In this document: piece after piece, positions 13,101 through 28,100 of the stretch
How positions within the stretch are numbered: position 1 is the stretch's first letter
Layout: each line of letters begins with the position of its first letter
Assembly (NCBI GenBank): GCA_963971225.1
Contig: OZ020267.1
Coordinates: 116,198,936 to 116,262,935 of the forward strand
Source: Melieria omissa
Lineage: Eukaryota > Arthropoda > Insecta > Diptera > Ulidiidae
DNA: 64,000 nucleotides
Direction: 5' to 3'
Notes under the pieces: model-generated
Databases searched by the model: none
The model's input: the letters and a program-made list of their open reading frames with translations, nothing else
What the model was told of the DNA's origin: nothing
Position numbers and translations under genes: made by a program

Positions 13101-16100
13101 ATATTGGTGCGCCACGCGCACTGCACAGGCCAGCACACTCTCCTGCTGCTGCTAGCGGCTCGAGCGTGTGGTAGCGTCGCGACGCGTCGTTGGTGGCAGT
13201 GCTGGTGAGTGTGGCTTTAATGGCAGTAATTAACTTTCTCAGTGAGTTGCGGGCATGGGTGAGAGAACTTGCAACATTGTTGCACTTGAATGCGGTGTGA
13301 TGCTGCGCTGGCGTTGCATTTGCTGGTGGCTGCGGTACCCATCCCACAACGCACCAACATTCAGCCATGTGTGAAACGCAGCGTTGCGGCGGTGCAGGCG
13401 GAGGGTGAAGGCGCACAGAAAACACGCAAAGAAATTGCGAATTGGTGTCACTATCGAGTTGCATTCGAGCTGCTGCACGCATGGGAATATCGGCAGTCGC
13501 CCACCACACAAATGCAGCCAAATGCTTTGCACTAATGTCGCATTACGCTGCAGCGCTCAGTAATTGCATTCAGTTGCAGTTGTCAAGCAGCGGCAGCGAC
13601 AGAAGCGGGTTAAGTGCTGGTGGCGGCAGCGGTAGTGCCACTTCCTCGCGGACTGTGGCATGGGTAATTAATGGAGTGCGCGAAGAAACAAGCCCCTAAT
13701 TAACGGCATACGCCTGTAAGTGCGTGGAAACATTATCTGGAGTTGCACTTTTGAAAACATTGCGCGTTATGAAAATGTTAACTTGACACTGTTTCAACAT
13801 GCTACATGCTTGCTTGCACTTGAAACCTTTCGGCGTGACACATAGTTAAAGGTGTCGGATCATCAGTGTGTGTTTCCACAATAAAGAAGAAAGTGTTTTT
13901 TCAAATTACAAAAACAACTCTGATGCTTATTTTTACCTAAGCGGCTACAGGAAATCTCAATCAAGCAATGCCATTAGAGAGTTTCGAGATGTTTATAACA
14001 CTTTCTTCGGAATTACGGCAATTTCCGCTTAATTAAGCGAATCACATATTACGCATATTGTATTCCATTTTCTGCACCAAAATTATGTGGCTGCGTTTTA
14101 TGAAAACGCAAAATTGCCATCAGCATCCACAAACGTTGGCAGAAAAGCACTTTCGATGTGACAAAATTAGAAAAATGTGGAAGGAAGCTGAAAGCCGCCG
14201 GTGGGACTATGTGCACGTGCATATATATGCAGTCAAATGTGCAGCAGCACTGCAAAGCAATCAATGGGTTAATGCCAAAATAATTTATGGTGTCGTTACG
14301 CATTTGCATTGTGTGCATTCGCTGCAATAAATTGTTGCAAAGCGCCACTGCAACAATATAGACATTGTCACGACACGGTGCGACGTCACGCGCGCTACCC
14401 TTTCGACGCGGCGAACACATGCGCTCACTCTTCGTGCTTCACGTTGCGCGGCGGCCATGACGTGTGCTTTCGCTATAAAAGCGAGTCGCGCTTCCTTTCG
14501 CTGTCGCTGTTGGAGTGCAGCCGAGTACTTGAGTTCGTGTGCGCGTGTGTGTGTTTGCGATGCACTCGAGTATATCCCTTTGAAAGGGATATCATAGAAA
14601 GCAAAATGGAATTCCGAAATTCTGCGAGTGCAGCTTAGGCCCGCGGGTCCAAGTGTGCGCGCTGCTTGCGTTGGCGGTGAGTGCGCTGTTATTTACTTCC
14701 GGAATTATTTGCGCTACCACTTTCCACCCCGTCCGGCTCTCTCGAACGATAGTCCGCACCGCACGGCTGAGGCTCGAACCGCCACGGAGTGTTTCCCGAC
14801 GGCGATTGTTCGTTCTGCTCTCGTCATTCATTGTTGTTATTGGTGTTGCTGTACTTGCTTGTTTGTTTATTTGTTTGCCATCCCCGTGCGCTATTTTGCT
14901 TGCATCTGGAATTCTGGTCGATTAAGCAGGACGGCTACGACTGCAGCGGCACTGACATGGGCCCAGTCGTCGCTGACTTTTCCCACTTTCGTTTGCTCTT
15001 CCCACTGCTCACGGCCACGTGTTGCGACCACGCGCCGAGTCCATGGCATACAATTACATTTTCAATATTTTCCTTTTTCTACGTCGATCCGCAGTCGTTT
15101 CCCAAGTTATTATTTATTTATAGATTCCATTTATTGTCACTTTTGAATTAAAGCGGCCACTGAGCGCACGCCGCCAGGATGTGCATGAAATTATGAGAAC
15201 TCGGAGAGCGAGTTAATGTACGCGAGTGGGGGCTTCTCACTTGAACACTTTATCCGGTTTAGCGGCGGAAAAGTTTACGCGACGATGGGAAAGTGCGTGT
15301 TTGCGTGACTGCCACGTGAAACGCGTAAAATGCTTCGGCGCTGTCGTTGGCGTCTGCTTCAACACGGCGCGGCGGTTGCTGTCATTACCGATGCTGCTGC
15401 CGTTGTCGTTGGAGTTGCTGCGGTTGGCCGTGGCAGCGACGCCGCATTTGACGCGCGATTACTTAATGGCAAGATTAATGACGCGTTGCAGTGCGTCGGT
15501 TCCCGCTTTGTGCAACCGGTGGTGGCAAGACGTAAGCCCAAGCACTGCAAATACGCAAACACATTAATTTGGTATTCGCCCGCGCACACGCAGCCTTATT
15601 GCTGTTGTCTCCCACCTTGTCAGCGCTGCAGCAGCATTTTACTTTCCCTGTCGCCTGTGGCGACACGTCTCTCGCGCGGAGTTCAGTACAGGCAATAAAC
15701 TAACAGCAACTTGGGAGGTGGGATTGTAATAAAATTTGCATCAAAACATTACGCTGCGAATACGAAGAGAAGACGACTGAATAACCAACTGACGACTTTC
15801 AGCGTTTTTAAGTCGGTTTTGGGAAACGAAGGACTAGGACTAGTGCACTAATCACTGTACGTGATTCCGAATCCGAATATGAACCACATTTAACCACTTT
15901 AAATATGTACTAAAATTCCTGATTTTCTATGCATTTGTAACGCGCACACGGACTCCCCCACTTCGGTCTGATTATTTCCGAAAAATTATGGTAATATTGA
16001 GATAGTCTACAGCAGTAAATGCGCGCTCGAAAGTGCAAAAGTCATTTGTTTTGAAGCGCCAGTACCACTAGACGCCGCGATAAACGGCCAAAACTAAAGG

Positions 16101-19100
16101 CGTTGTTAATCATGACATGCTGCAAATGTATGTTATGAGCGTCCGTGACCGACGAAATGTATACTCGAAAACGCATAGCAAAGCAATTCGAAACGGAACG
16201 AATTGGGGGCACATTGAATGCGCGGCCGGCGTTCGCGTTGTTGTGGCAGTCACCAAACAGAAACGGGTAAGGCGAATCCAAATAATGGCACGCATTATTA
16301 TGAAGTCTGCTCGGTGTTCAGACCGGTTAACGAAGGTATCAATATGTCATTATTGTGTTGTTTACAACAACGATTGAGACATTCAGTTTGCGGAGATTAA
16401 AGCGTTTAATGTCCCACACCACACTATACTCGACTGCTGATAAAGGGACCAATGCCAATGATTGCACTTATTGTCATGTTGAGTAGATACAGTTACAGAG
16501 AACCACAGTTACTGGACCACTCAGAGAAAAGCACATGAAATAATAAGGTGTGCAGTGAATGCAGTAATTGCATAGAGTCATTGACTTTGACATCAGGAGT
16601 TTTATTATAGCATGTAATAGGACTGAGATGCTTGGAATAAATTTATGACCAGCTGGCTGTGAAGACAGACAGTACAAGGATGTAGGAAAAGTGGGACTAG
16701 ATTCTAAAGCTAAAAAAGATGTTTAGATGATCATAGATAAATCAAATTTTATCATTTGCCGTTTGACAAATTTTTTACATGAACTAAAACATTTTTATAA
16801 TTGGGTACGATTAGGCTTTGACGAAGAAATATCTGATCTTTTTATGGGTCCACAGCTTCGTGGTGTATTAGCTTGGGTGATGCGAGGATAGATACATACA
16901 ATATACGTTAATCACCCATCCCAGCAATGTGATCAGGATCTGCTCTCTAAAGGAGTTTACAAGAAGGGAGTGTTGACTGCAGGAATGGTTGTGATCTTAA
17001 TTTCGACGCGAGTGATTTTGAATTAAAACACCAGATTATGCACTGTAAGCTGGGGCTGCATTCATTCGAATTCATTTAGCATTTCGCTACAATACGCTGA
17101 ACGCGAATAACCTGCCGACGCTGCGGACGGACATGGTGGCAGATAAACGCATGCTGAAAATCGGAGCGAGTACTCAGCAATTCCACCAGCAAAAACGCTG
17201 ACACTATGTTGGCGTTAATGCTGTTGACGGCTTATCGGTGGCGCCATCCCACCCTCCTGACTATCCCACGCTGACTGCATGCTCGCGTTTGCACCTTCTC
17301 TGCTTTGAATTGTATAATTAATGCTTTTGCAGCGATACGCGCCACTTGCAATGGATGCTGTGGATTTTGCCAGCGAAGCGATACAAGCGTTGACGCTGGT
17401 GGTGGGGAGTGGAGGGTGTGTATAACTTTTGTTGCGACTCATTTGCAAGTCGTATTGTCAACAAATTTGCATAGAAATCGTTTGACGCCGACAACAGCGA
17501 CAACAGACCCTACTACAACTACAACAATAAAGACCCAGTTTAATGGCACCTCTGGAACGCGAGTGGACAGAAGGCGGGGTCGTGCAAGGGAGTTTTGTGA
17601 ACTCGCTTCCGCTTCCGCATCCACATCCACAACGGCGGTGGCGGTGTGGTATTTGGCACTTTGGTGTATTTACACGAAAATGTTTTTAAAATTAAGTTGC
17701 CACTCGGGCACGATAAACAAACAAACGAACGAGTGAACGAACAACCCAACAAACAAACAACGTCAAGAACAATCAGTGAAGCGTGTGGTTGACTGCCTGC
17801 CAGCACCGCAACACCGTGCGTCCAAATGACGGAGTTCCATTCGGTGCCATATGCCAAGCGCCCTTTCCTCGTTCGCCTATCCACTCAGTGGCGTTCAGTT
17901 GCGTTGCTGATGCCTGACGCCTGTGAATATTCAAATTAACTTTTTAATTAAGATTCCACTTTTTCTTCTCGGTTCCTCGCGGCCCTTGCGCTCGCCCACT
18001 CGGCGGGAGTGTAAGAAATCGTTGTGATTTAACATTTTTAATTTCAGATCAGAGTGCGTCTATGTGCAAAGGTGGCTAGTGGTGGGTGGCAGGTTGCGGC
18101 GAGGGCGATATGGAAAGCCTTGCACCGATGTGTGCCATTTACTTTGTAAATTTTCCAGTAACCGGTACCCATCGAAAGGGGACCGCAGCCCAAGAGTGTT
18201 TATGCAAATTAGTTACGCACAAAGTTTCGTAGAGATGGAAAAACGATCTTTTCCTAAGTGGCTTATAAGTATTTTTCAATTAATTATGACGACAATGATC
18301 ATCGCTGCCATAATGACTACGATTATGACGATGATGGCGATGGTGATGCAAAATTTGAAAACTTTCAAGTGTATCTTGAAACTTGAAGTTGTTTTTGGTT
18401 GCGATTTTCTGAAATTATTAAATATTCTTATTCGCACGAACGCTGTGTGTGCGGGTAACTTTTCCAATTCTCGTTAAAGTGTTAACTGGTTGCCTGCTGT
18501 TTATTGGCTTTCAAGAGGAACAACAACATTTGTGTAATTAAATCAGTGCAGCGATGCGAGCTACCGAAATATGTTATTTAAATATTCACACCATTAAGAG
18601 CTTCGCTATGATGATTGTAGACAAAGATTGCCGGCTTTTCAATCGCTTTGGATCAAATGTCCAAAAAGAAATCTCAAATTTTCTATGAATACTTAAAAAT
18701 ACTGCTATGAATATGCAGGATATTGCGTTTGGGAGAAGCGAAATAAAAGCAATACTGAGGTTTCAATTGAAGCATTTCACAAAATCAGGAACGGATAACG
18801 CTTTTCGTACAACACAAAACCCTTCGAACACTGAAGCAAAAACTATAGATTATAGTTAGAAATCTTACAATACAAGTGTCGCCAAGAGCAATCACGATGT
18901 TAATTCCGCTTTATTCAAGAAGTACTTTGAAACGGTATCTAATGCCATACGGCTGAACATGCATACGTACACGTACGTCAGAATAAGTTTGCGTACAGGC
19001 AAGTCAAAATTATTTTATGATTAATTTTGACCTCAAAAATGGGTTCTCTGTTTATAAAAACTTATCCACATTATTCATATATGCCTTAACTACACTTTTT

Positions 19101-22100
19101 GTTCTGTTGTAGATGAATTAAAATAATAATTTTCCATGTATTCGCATTTATTGACAATATACTCAAAAAAAGTTGCAGAATAAGTTTTCTTACAAAACTA
19201 ATAACGAGATTTTCCGGTTATGCTTTTTATTTTTTTTTGGAAAATTTGTATTCCATTGAACAGCAAACCGACTTGTAAATTAACCGTGTATGTGCTTGAA
19301 ATTTTATAGAAAGCAATAAAATACAACAGAAAAAAATTAAAAATGGATAAAAGGATAATCTTACAAAAACTTTTCAAAATTGACAAAGATTTCATGAAAT
19401 TAGGGAAACTTTTGGGAGAGCACTTCGTCATGTAAAAAAGCCATTTTAAATCTAAAAAAAAAAACAGAAAATCTTGTTTCGTTACTACCATCTGACCATT
19501 TTCTTAAGGGTGGCATTTCCATGAAACGCTCAAAAAAATGACAAATTTTCTTTATTTTACTGTACAAAAAACGAAAGAGACAGGAACAATCCGTTTGGAA
19601 CATCTGTAGATATTAGTTAAAAGTTAAAAAAAAAAGTTATACATAAAAAAAATTAAAAATGACAAACACATTGAACATCTTCCGAGGCTTGGTTTAAAAA
19701 AAGACGTCTTCCCGTCCACACGATGCCGTCCGAAGTTAAAGTCTGAAACATACAAATTATATATCAAATTAATCAGCAGGCTTGTCGCAAGTGCGTGAAC
19801 CTCAAAAACTATAAAAATTTTGAAAATTTAGCAACAAAGCCATATAATAGTTTTTTTTAATAGATTTCAGATGTTCATGCACTTCTCTGTTCAATATCCT
19901 ACAAAACGAGTATATATTTGTGTAGATCGGTTCAGTAGTTTTTTTTATCATGTGGACGGACTACAAAAAAAAATCGTGTTTATGAGGAAACGCGTTCCAA
20001 AGTTATTCGGAACACCTGGTGTGGCTGAGCGCGCGTCGTTGAAAAGAACTGTGTCTTCGAAAGTTTTCAGAGTTCGACTTTGAAACTTTGCAATAATGTT
20101 CTCGGATTAAAGAAAAAAAAAATAGATTTTTTTAAATCATTTCATGGAGTGCCCCCCTTAAGCTACCCGAGCAAGAGGATTAGATCCTGTTAATAACAAA
20201 AATCTGAAATTAACAGTGAAGCATAGCATATGTGGAGATATGGTATGGGTCTGCATGTCAGGAAAAGGAGTGAGCAGGCTGTTTTTTTATTCAGAAATGC
20301 TTCCGGGGGGTTATTTACATATTCTAAAAGCTTATGTAAGCCAAGGTTTCAAAACTTTGGATCAGATTCCAACATATCTTTTCAACCTTAGCGCGCAATG
20401 CATACGATGCGAAGCTATGTTTGCTATTAACTGGCTCAACCAAGTTGAAAAAGTTCATCCTTAGTCACCTAACGTGCATCTAATTGAGTATATAAGGGGT
20501 TTACTTAAATCCTGAGCCCAACAACACTCCATCTTCAAAGATATAGGTAAACCAATGTAACAATTCAAGGATATAGCAAAATAACCGCTGAAAAAACACC
20601 GAAAAATTTGCGCCGAAACTTCTTCAGGAAGTTCAAGCGAGAAAAGCAAATTCACAAAATTATTAATTTGTGGACAAAACTAAGTTTCAATTAAATTTAA
20701 ACTACGTAACCTTATCTTGTATGCAAACATTTTCTGAGTTGAATTCATAACATATTTTGTTTTTGGATCTTCTTTTACAGTTTGGTCAAGTTTTTTTATA
20801 GTATTATCTTAATGGAATAAAAGAACTAAGTTTACGGAAAAAATAAAAAATATTTAGTTTTTGAAAAATTACTTTAAGTGATTTATTTTTCATATGAAAA
20901 AACTACGTACCCCTTGTACGCGAACGTATCACTGACTAGTGTATCTTTATTTCAAAATTGCCGCAGCCACATCGCCGACATGCCAATTTGTATACATACA
21001 TATGTTCTGTAAATGGTTCTGTGACATTGCTCATTTGAGGTGCATAAACTTTATCTTCGCTACGCGACAGAACGTTTGCCAGCAATGAATTACTGCCTAT
21101 GCCAAGACAAACAGTTTGCCCGATCGTTCGCGTGCAGCCACTGGTGCGGCTCTTCACAATCTATCTGACGAGAAATACGAATTTTATATTGTATATTGAG
21201 CATGACAGGAAAATTATGTCGGAACATTAAAACGTCTCGTTGCGCCGTCGACACTGTGGATCTTGCGGCCGACCGGCATGTCGTTCAAGACGAGGAAGAA
21301 CGTTTCGAACCTCTCAAGCTGGCCGATCTCAATTGGTGCTGTCAACTAAATTTATTTTCAATTTTGCAGTATCCAGCCAGAGCGGTTGGAGCAGTGTTGC
21401 GAGTGACAGTGTTGGCTGACAAATATCATGAGTGCTTTTCGCGAAGAGCGCTTAGCGAACTTGCGTCTTCCGAGTTTCATGCGTGCAGGCTGTTTCCTTA
21501 TTCGTACATTGTAGAAATATTTGACTGTTCCGATTCGTCCTTCTGCGGAGAATACTGCAAAAAATTTGAACTAAACTGAGATTTAATCCTGTCGGCGGCA
21601 TTACATGATGCATGACATGCACTTCGGCTTCGATCACTGGAGGCAGTCATTCAATTTTTCATCTTGCGTGATTGAGAACGCGTCACAGACGACAGACTGC
21701 GGTCTACGATATTCAATCTTCAATCTTTGTGTCAACTGCGTCGGCATGTTGCAAGCGACCGTTGACCCCGCTGGTAGGCGACAATTTCAGTTTGATTGAT
21801 TTGGCAAGAGCTACATTTTCCATTTTCAACGGCTGAAGAACGCAGAGTTGCGAGTTGGGGACTCGAATTGAGATGCATGCGCATGCAAGAGGGATTTGAG
21901 GGGTTCAAACTGTTTGTCTGTTATCTGTTTGTTACAAAAATATGGCTTCAAATGGCATTGGGCTCAAAAGTTGTGACGTAGCCCCCCAAATGAAATGCTA
22001 TATCCGCCACTGAGGCACAATAAATAAAAAATGTCAGCAATGGAATTCAAAATACATACCACCAACAACAGCAACACAACAACGAGTGCAGTACAGGGGC

Positions 22101-25100
22101 GGGCATCTGATTTGAGAAAACGCAGCGCTGGGTATTCGGCAAAGCTGCCGTACTTTTCGAGTGATAATCACATTAACCCAATTATATGTGTCGCTTGCAT
22201 CGGCGGCATGTCTTGGCATTCGACGCGACGCGTTCCCCTCTCAGTTATTTTCTCTCGCTTGCTGCTTGCTAATAATGCTAAATTGTCTCTATAATTATTA
22301 TTGTTTCGAATAATTTCGAAACAGCGGCAACGAGGGCGGCTGCAGGGGCTAATATGGATGAATGTTGCAGCGACGAGACTATTTCTTCTGCGTGCAGCAA
22401 CGACTCTCGAGTGCATCGGAAAGTTTCTGTTAAATTTTCCGTTTACGATTTTCATTCGCAGCGCTTGCGACTGTCAAACTTAATTGTGTGAATCTGCTGC
22501 GTAGGAGTTGGTCCATGAAGATGAAGGCCAGGGAATTATTTCGACTACAGCTTAAGTTCTTCTGCGGTTCACTGCATGGGGGATAGGAGGAATTATGCGG
22601 ATTATGGCGTGTGAATTTCCCGTACAATTTCGTCTGTTGTTTGTTTTCTTTGGCGTTGCCGCCAATCGTGACAGCACGCCTTGAGTGAGATGCCGCGTAA
22701 GCAGGCGTGCTGGGGAGGCCCTTTTTCATCCCGCGCCAGCTTCACACACTCCGCTGCCTTAATGAGGCTCATAATTGTTTTTAATTGCACTAGACACCAT
22801 CATTATTGTCGCCACAACACTCGGGGCAGCTTTGGTGTAAAAGAATAGAGAGATATTTGAAATTAAGATATATATATATAGGAAAAAAATATTTATTATA
22901 TGTTAGTACCAAACATATCGCGGATAGTGAAGGACGGAATTATTACTAATTTCGAATAAAATACAAATTTTTTCCGGACCCCAAATAGATCGCCGACGGC
23001 ATGCCACATCAAGGAATAGGCACGAGTAGCAAACAATTTTGGGCACTTTCTCCACTCCAATTACCTCACGCAATTATAAAAAAGGATTTGCAATAAATTT
23101 AAATAAAAATTGCGCATATTTTTCCATACAGCAAGAACAGACCGAAAGTTGAACAGAGCGGCGTTGCGTTGCTTGTGAAGCGGGGAAGTGGCTTGGAAAT
23201 TTTTTAAATGTTGCTGTTTTATGTTTTATGTCAACGTGATTTAAGTGATCGCCGCGCTGCGCCGTAATTGTGCCCAAGAAAAGGAACTTTTTGTTGCGTT
23301 TCTGCAGCCATTGTTGGTGCTATAAATTGTTGCACGTCCCGGGTGCGCACAGTCCAACATTATAGAGTATTCGAAAAATTGTGTCTTCTTCATTTACCAA
23401 CGGCAACTACCGTTCGTTGGGTGTTGGCAGCAGCAGTTGCAGCCCTATTCTGATTGTCAAAAACGTACTCGCCGCATATGGCAGTTCAGTCGCCTTCCCT
23501 CTCCAGTTTCCAGTTTCCTTCCCTCTCCAGTTTCCCCCTCAAATGCGTTGCCTGAGTGTAATTTGCATAGGTGAAAATTCTTCAGGGCTTCTCCTCTGGC
23601 CAGCCTCAGTTCTAGCTCTTACTGCAGCTCCTCCTGCTTTATGCCGCCGTCCAAGTCGCTGTATTGTCACGCCACATGCCAGCACTAACGGCACTTGCGC
23701 TAACGGTCGCTTTATTACTTTTCAGTACATGCGGACTTGTGGTATATGGAACGTGCGTCTGTCTGTCGGCTCGCCAGACCGCCAGCCTGTGTGCGTCTTC
23801 ATGGCCATTTGCAAATTGTACGGTTTTTGCGGCATTTAGGGACTTGCGGTGGGCTTGTCGCTATTGTTGCTTCCTCATTTTTGGCACATCGAGCAAATGA
23901 ATATTGCAGCAGAAATATTTCTGCGTCGCTGCTCTTTTCGTTGCCGGCCAGCCGTCCACCTTATTCTGTTGCTTATTTATATTTATTATCGCTGTTGTTG
24001 TTTTTGTTAAAGTTGTTTTTGGCAATTTAGATAAAGTTGCAAAGCAGTACGTACATTCTATGCAACCGTTTTATTTTCACAATTCACTTAGCACTCACTC
24101 ATGGGCCTGCTGGCAGCATGTGCGAGTGTGTGAGTTGTTTGTGTAGACAAAAGTTTGTGTTGCTGATAGCGAGCAACGACGGCAACATTAAGTGAGGTGG
24201 GCCGACGTCGGCAATGGCAGCAGCATAATGAATTATGGTGTCGTAGTTTCTTGCGGCATTTTATTGCATGCTGCATGCGGCAGCTTTTTGTCATTCGGAA
24301 TTTTGCTGGCTGCGCAACTGCAAGCTGCAAGCTCCGTGAGCGAAAGACAACGGAGTTTTATGCAAAAGTTGCGTAAATTAAATTGTTTGATATTGTGCAG
24401 CGGTCAGCGGCAGCTCAAACGTACGTGCGGAGTTGCTGTTATGATGAATGATCCAAGGATGCATGCTCCACGTGAGGAACATCGGTGCGGATGTGTGCCT
24501 GGCGACTGGAAGCACAATTTTATCTTGGAGCATGGCTTACTTTGTGTTGGTACGATTGCTATTGTTTGTTGCATGTTGGCCATTGCCAAACCTACGCCGG
24601 CATTGCGTCGAGAAAAAGGAAAGGGGAAAGCCCTGAAAAGTTTTTTTCGATTTGTTATTGAGTTGTAAGCGCGATTAACATTAAACAACACAAGTAGACG
24701 AGCGCACAAACTGCTTTACCTTTTTTTTAATTCCGTCTGCGGTCAAATAGACCCCAAGGGACAGTAAAGGTTAAATACTCACGAGTAGCTCGAACTTGTC
24801 AAGGTGCGGTACTCGGAAAGACTGCTACATAACAAAAAATGGGTTTGTTCACGAATTTTCCCAGTGAAAAGAGCAGAAGAGCGTAAGAAAGAATTTAAGA
24901 GAAATGCTCTCATAAAGAGAAGGCTAGAGAAAAAAGGAAATTAACAGAAAATCAATACAAATTAAGTCAAGTAAGAAAAAAATCCTTGGCAGGAAATCTG
25001 CGATTAAAAAGTGATCGATCAAAGTCTAAGGCGGAAGCCGTAATTTCTATGCCCTATGGCTAATAATTGACTGGCACGACGGCCCGATACCGCGACTAGG

Positions 25101-28100
25101 GCCTAGCTACCCGCAACCATCCACACTTCGCGTGCAAATTTTTACAAGGTTGAAAGGGACCTACAGTTTTATACCGATTTCGAACGGCGAGTTGGGAGCT
25201 TTTTCATAGGCAATTTTACTCTCAGAGATTTGCCATTTCCTGCTTGAGAGGACAGCCGCCGAAAGAAAAATTGTTGTTTTTTATTTATTTTTTTTGGTGT
25301 TAGCGCAACGGAGTCTTGAAGCTAGGTTCGAGCGTCGCATTTGACTCGCGGCCCAACGCACTAGCCAGCTGAGCTACGGCGGTTGCCCGTATGGCTAAGG
25401 TAGTAAAAATGGCTAATTTTGCAGCTCAGCAAATATGAGCTAAACGTCGTCCACGATAAACCCGATGAAATCGCAGTTGATGTGTGGCTTTAAAAAAGTC
25501 GACTTTTTCAAAATCATTTAAATGGCTGCAGTTTCTAAACCGGAAGGGCAGAAGAAGGGAAGAAGAACTCACTTGAATTATAGCTCATTTTGTTGTTGAA
25601 CTCGACAGATTTTAGAAATGGGCTTAACTTTGTCAAATTTTGTGACATGGGTAATTTTTCTTATACCATCAGCTTTTAATTATTTTATTTTCTTCTACTT
25701 TTTGTTTTCGTTCCTAGTGTAAATCTAGCACAATTTCTTCAATACTTCAAATATAGTAATTAGTACTGAATTACTCATGCTTTGTAAATTAAATGTGTCA
25801 ACATTTTTTACAAATTTGACAATTTTATACGGAACAATGAGCAAAGAATTTCCTGTAATTCGATCGTTCAATTGCAATTCGACACGTCGCACTACACTAA
25901 ATGCCGCACAGACGTACACATCTCGATTTAAGAAGAGAAGCTGAAAGAGGCTCGACTGAAAATTGAGACAATTGCTGCACAACTTACCCGCATTTAGCCC
26001 AGCAGACATCCGTCCTCAGTTAGTTCACGGAATTGCATCGACGGCGCCATGACAGCGGAGCAAGCAGCCGTGAACGCAACAATTGCGCTCCGCCTCTTAA
26101 AAAAATGACCTAACGAGCGGCCCAGTAAACAAACATGGTGCGCGATTTGTGCAAAGATGCTGGCTGATACAAGTGGCACTGCTATGCAGCAAGTCTGCAC
26201 AACGCTTCCTTCATTTGTTTACCTCACTTCACGAAATGCGTGAAATGCACAGCTCATAAATTATGCTGAAAACTGAAAAACGAATCGAGCCGTGTTGGCC
26301 AGCACTATGCGGCTGTTGATTTCCAATTTCAAGAGTTCGACGCAAATTGGTAATAAATTTGAAAATTATTTGCTTGACATGAAATTGAACGTATGTTTGG
26401 ATTAGCACGTCCGCCCATAAAATCCTCCTCTCGACCATGCTGCCTGGCACGGGTTGCGATTATTTGTTTATACAATACGCCGGCGTTTCTGTGTGTGCGG
26501 GGTGTGCTTTGATGGCGCGTCCAACTTGCTCACCCACGTTTGACCACACGCGCGCTGCCTGCTCCTTGTGTAGGATGTCGGAGGGCAGGCGGCCCTGCTG
26601 CAATTGAAAAGGTGCTGAGCTCAGACCGTATTCCGACACTCTATTGTCTGCACAGACATGCACGCATAGGCGGCACATCGAGGCATACGAATAGTAAGTA
26701 TTTGGGGATTAAGTGTACATCGCGTCCGGTGTGTGCGAAGCCGTGGTTGTCCTGCGCTTATGGGCTGGTGTTGAATTGCAAGCGTCTGGCTTCTGGTGAT
26801 TTGCTTCCATTAGCACCGATGTTGATGAATAACACCCACCACACAGCGGTGGTTGACAATTCGGCGACCTACCCGTTGCACATAGTACTCAATGCAGTTC
26901 CAAAGAATTGGTCGCGGCGAGGGTAAAAAGAAGCAAGCATGTGAGAAGCAAATAAAGATTAATCTGGAGGGGCTGTGAGTGGACGAAATTAGTATTGATT
27001 TACAATTAAGACACGAAGACGTAAATCCAAATTGAATGCTTAGTGGACTGGAATAATCTTTCTAAAACCTGCGCAGGCAATCTACAAAATTAAATACACC
27101 GTCAGATGGAAATGGGAAGATTAATAAAGGCTTGAAACAGTGAAGGATTCGTGTCCAAAGAACGATTTAATCTGCTATGTGAAAAAACGTGTATCAGCGG
27201 ACATTTTCGCACCTGTTAGGCAGCTTATTAAAAACCCATGGGGGATCGGCAGTGACCAACTTGATTATATATTTTTTGCTACACAATTTTACAATATTTT
27301 GTATTCGTTACAAATTCGTGTGGCTTAGTTATAACTTCTACGTTGAGACCTTATCGATCAATCACTTGTTATTACAATTCATAGTTGAAATTAAAACCCT
27401 TTCACTCCGGATTTCTCTGTGTGAACAAATTTTAACAACGTTTAAATATGTGTTTTATAGTACTTGCAGCTTGCACCCTGAGCTTGAAATCTTGAAGAAG
27501 AAGATTGATCAAGAAGCCCTAAGAAGTGTTTTTCCAATAAAACTTGATGCGAAAAGTTTTATCTTATATAACTTCCAGAACAACACAACTGATTAATGTA
27601 ACCAACACAAGGCTGTCTTGTGGAGGCCCTATGCTCCCGAGAGGAGTGAACAAGGAACAAAAAAAATATAACTTCCATGAAACTAAACAAAATTTAATAT
27701 GATTTCAATGCTAAATTTGTTGAAGATTTTTATTACAGTTTGTATTAAACAAGTATTTTTCAATTAATTAATTAATTAATTTTAAAAAGTAATTAAGTTT
27801 TTTGCCCTGTAAAATATTGAAAATGTGAGATATGTCCTTTGAATTTTGAGGTGACGGTATGAGCGTATGCATTTCAATGATAAGTATGCATTTGTTGCCG
27901 CCACCTTATGTCTAATGCGCATATCCAACATGTCTGATCCCCCGATAATGATGAATAATCTGTCGACAGCGCAGCAAAACGAAAGAAATGCCTACCATCT
28001 GAATTGGACTAGCAACAATGGAATTGAATAGCGACAACCCAATTAACATGAACTCTGTCTAGGAATTGGATTTGCGGTTAAAAGGATAAGGACGACGAAA

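Noticed and set aside
12102..15698. Many 70-170-codon frames in the GC-rich block
   Set aside because: They overlap on both strands, are low-complexity, and have no splice or domain logic. They are explained by base composition.
22001..22012. hAT-like MITE at 22.0 kb
   Set aside because: Only the end TATCCGCCACTG is visible. No partner end or 8-bp duplication was found, so no element is called.
25321..25380. tRNA gene on the minus strand
   Set aside because: The A box and T-arm-like sequence are present, but the anticodon arm does not fold properly. The segment is the head of a SINE with a second copy at 33.6 kb.
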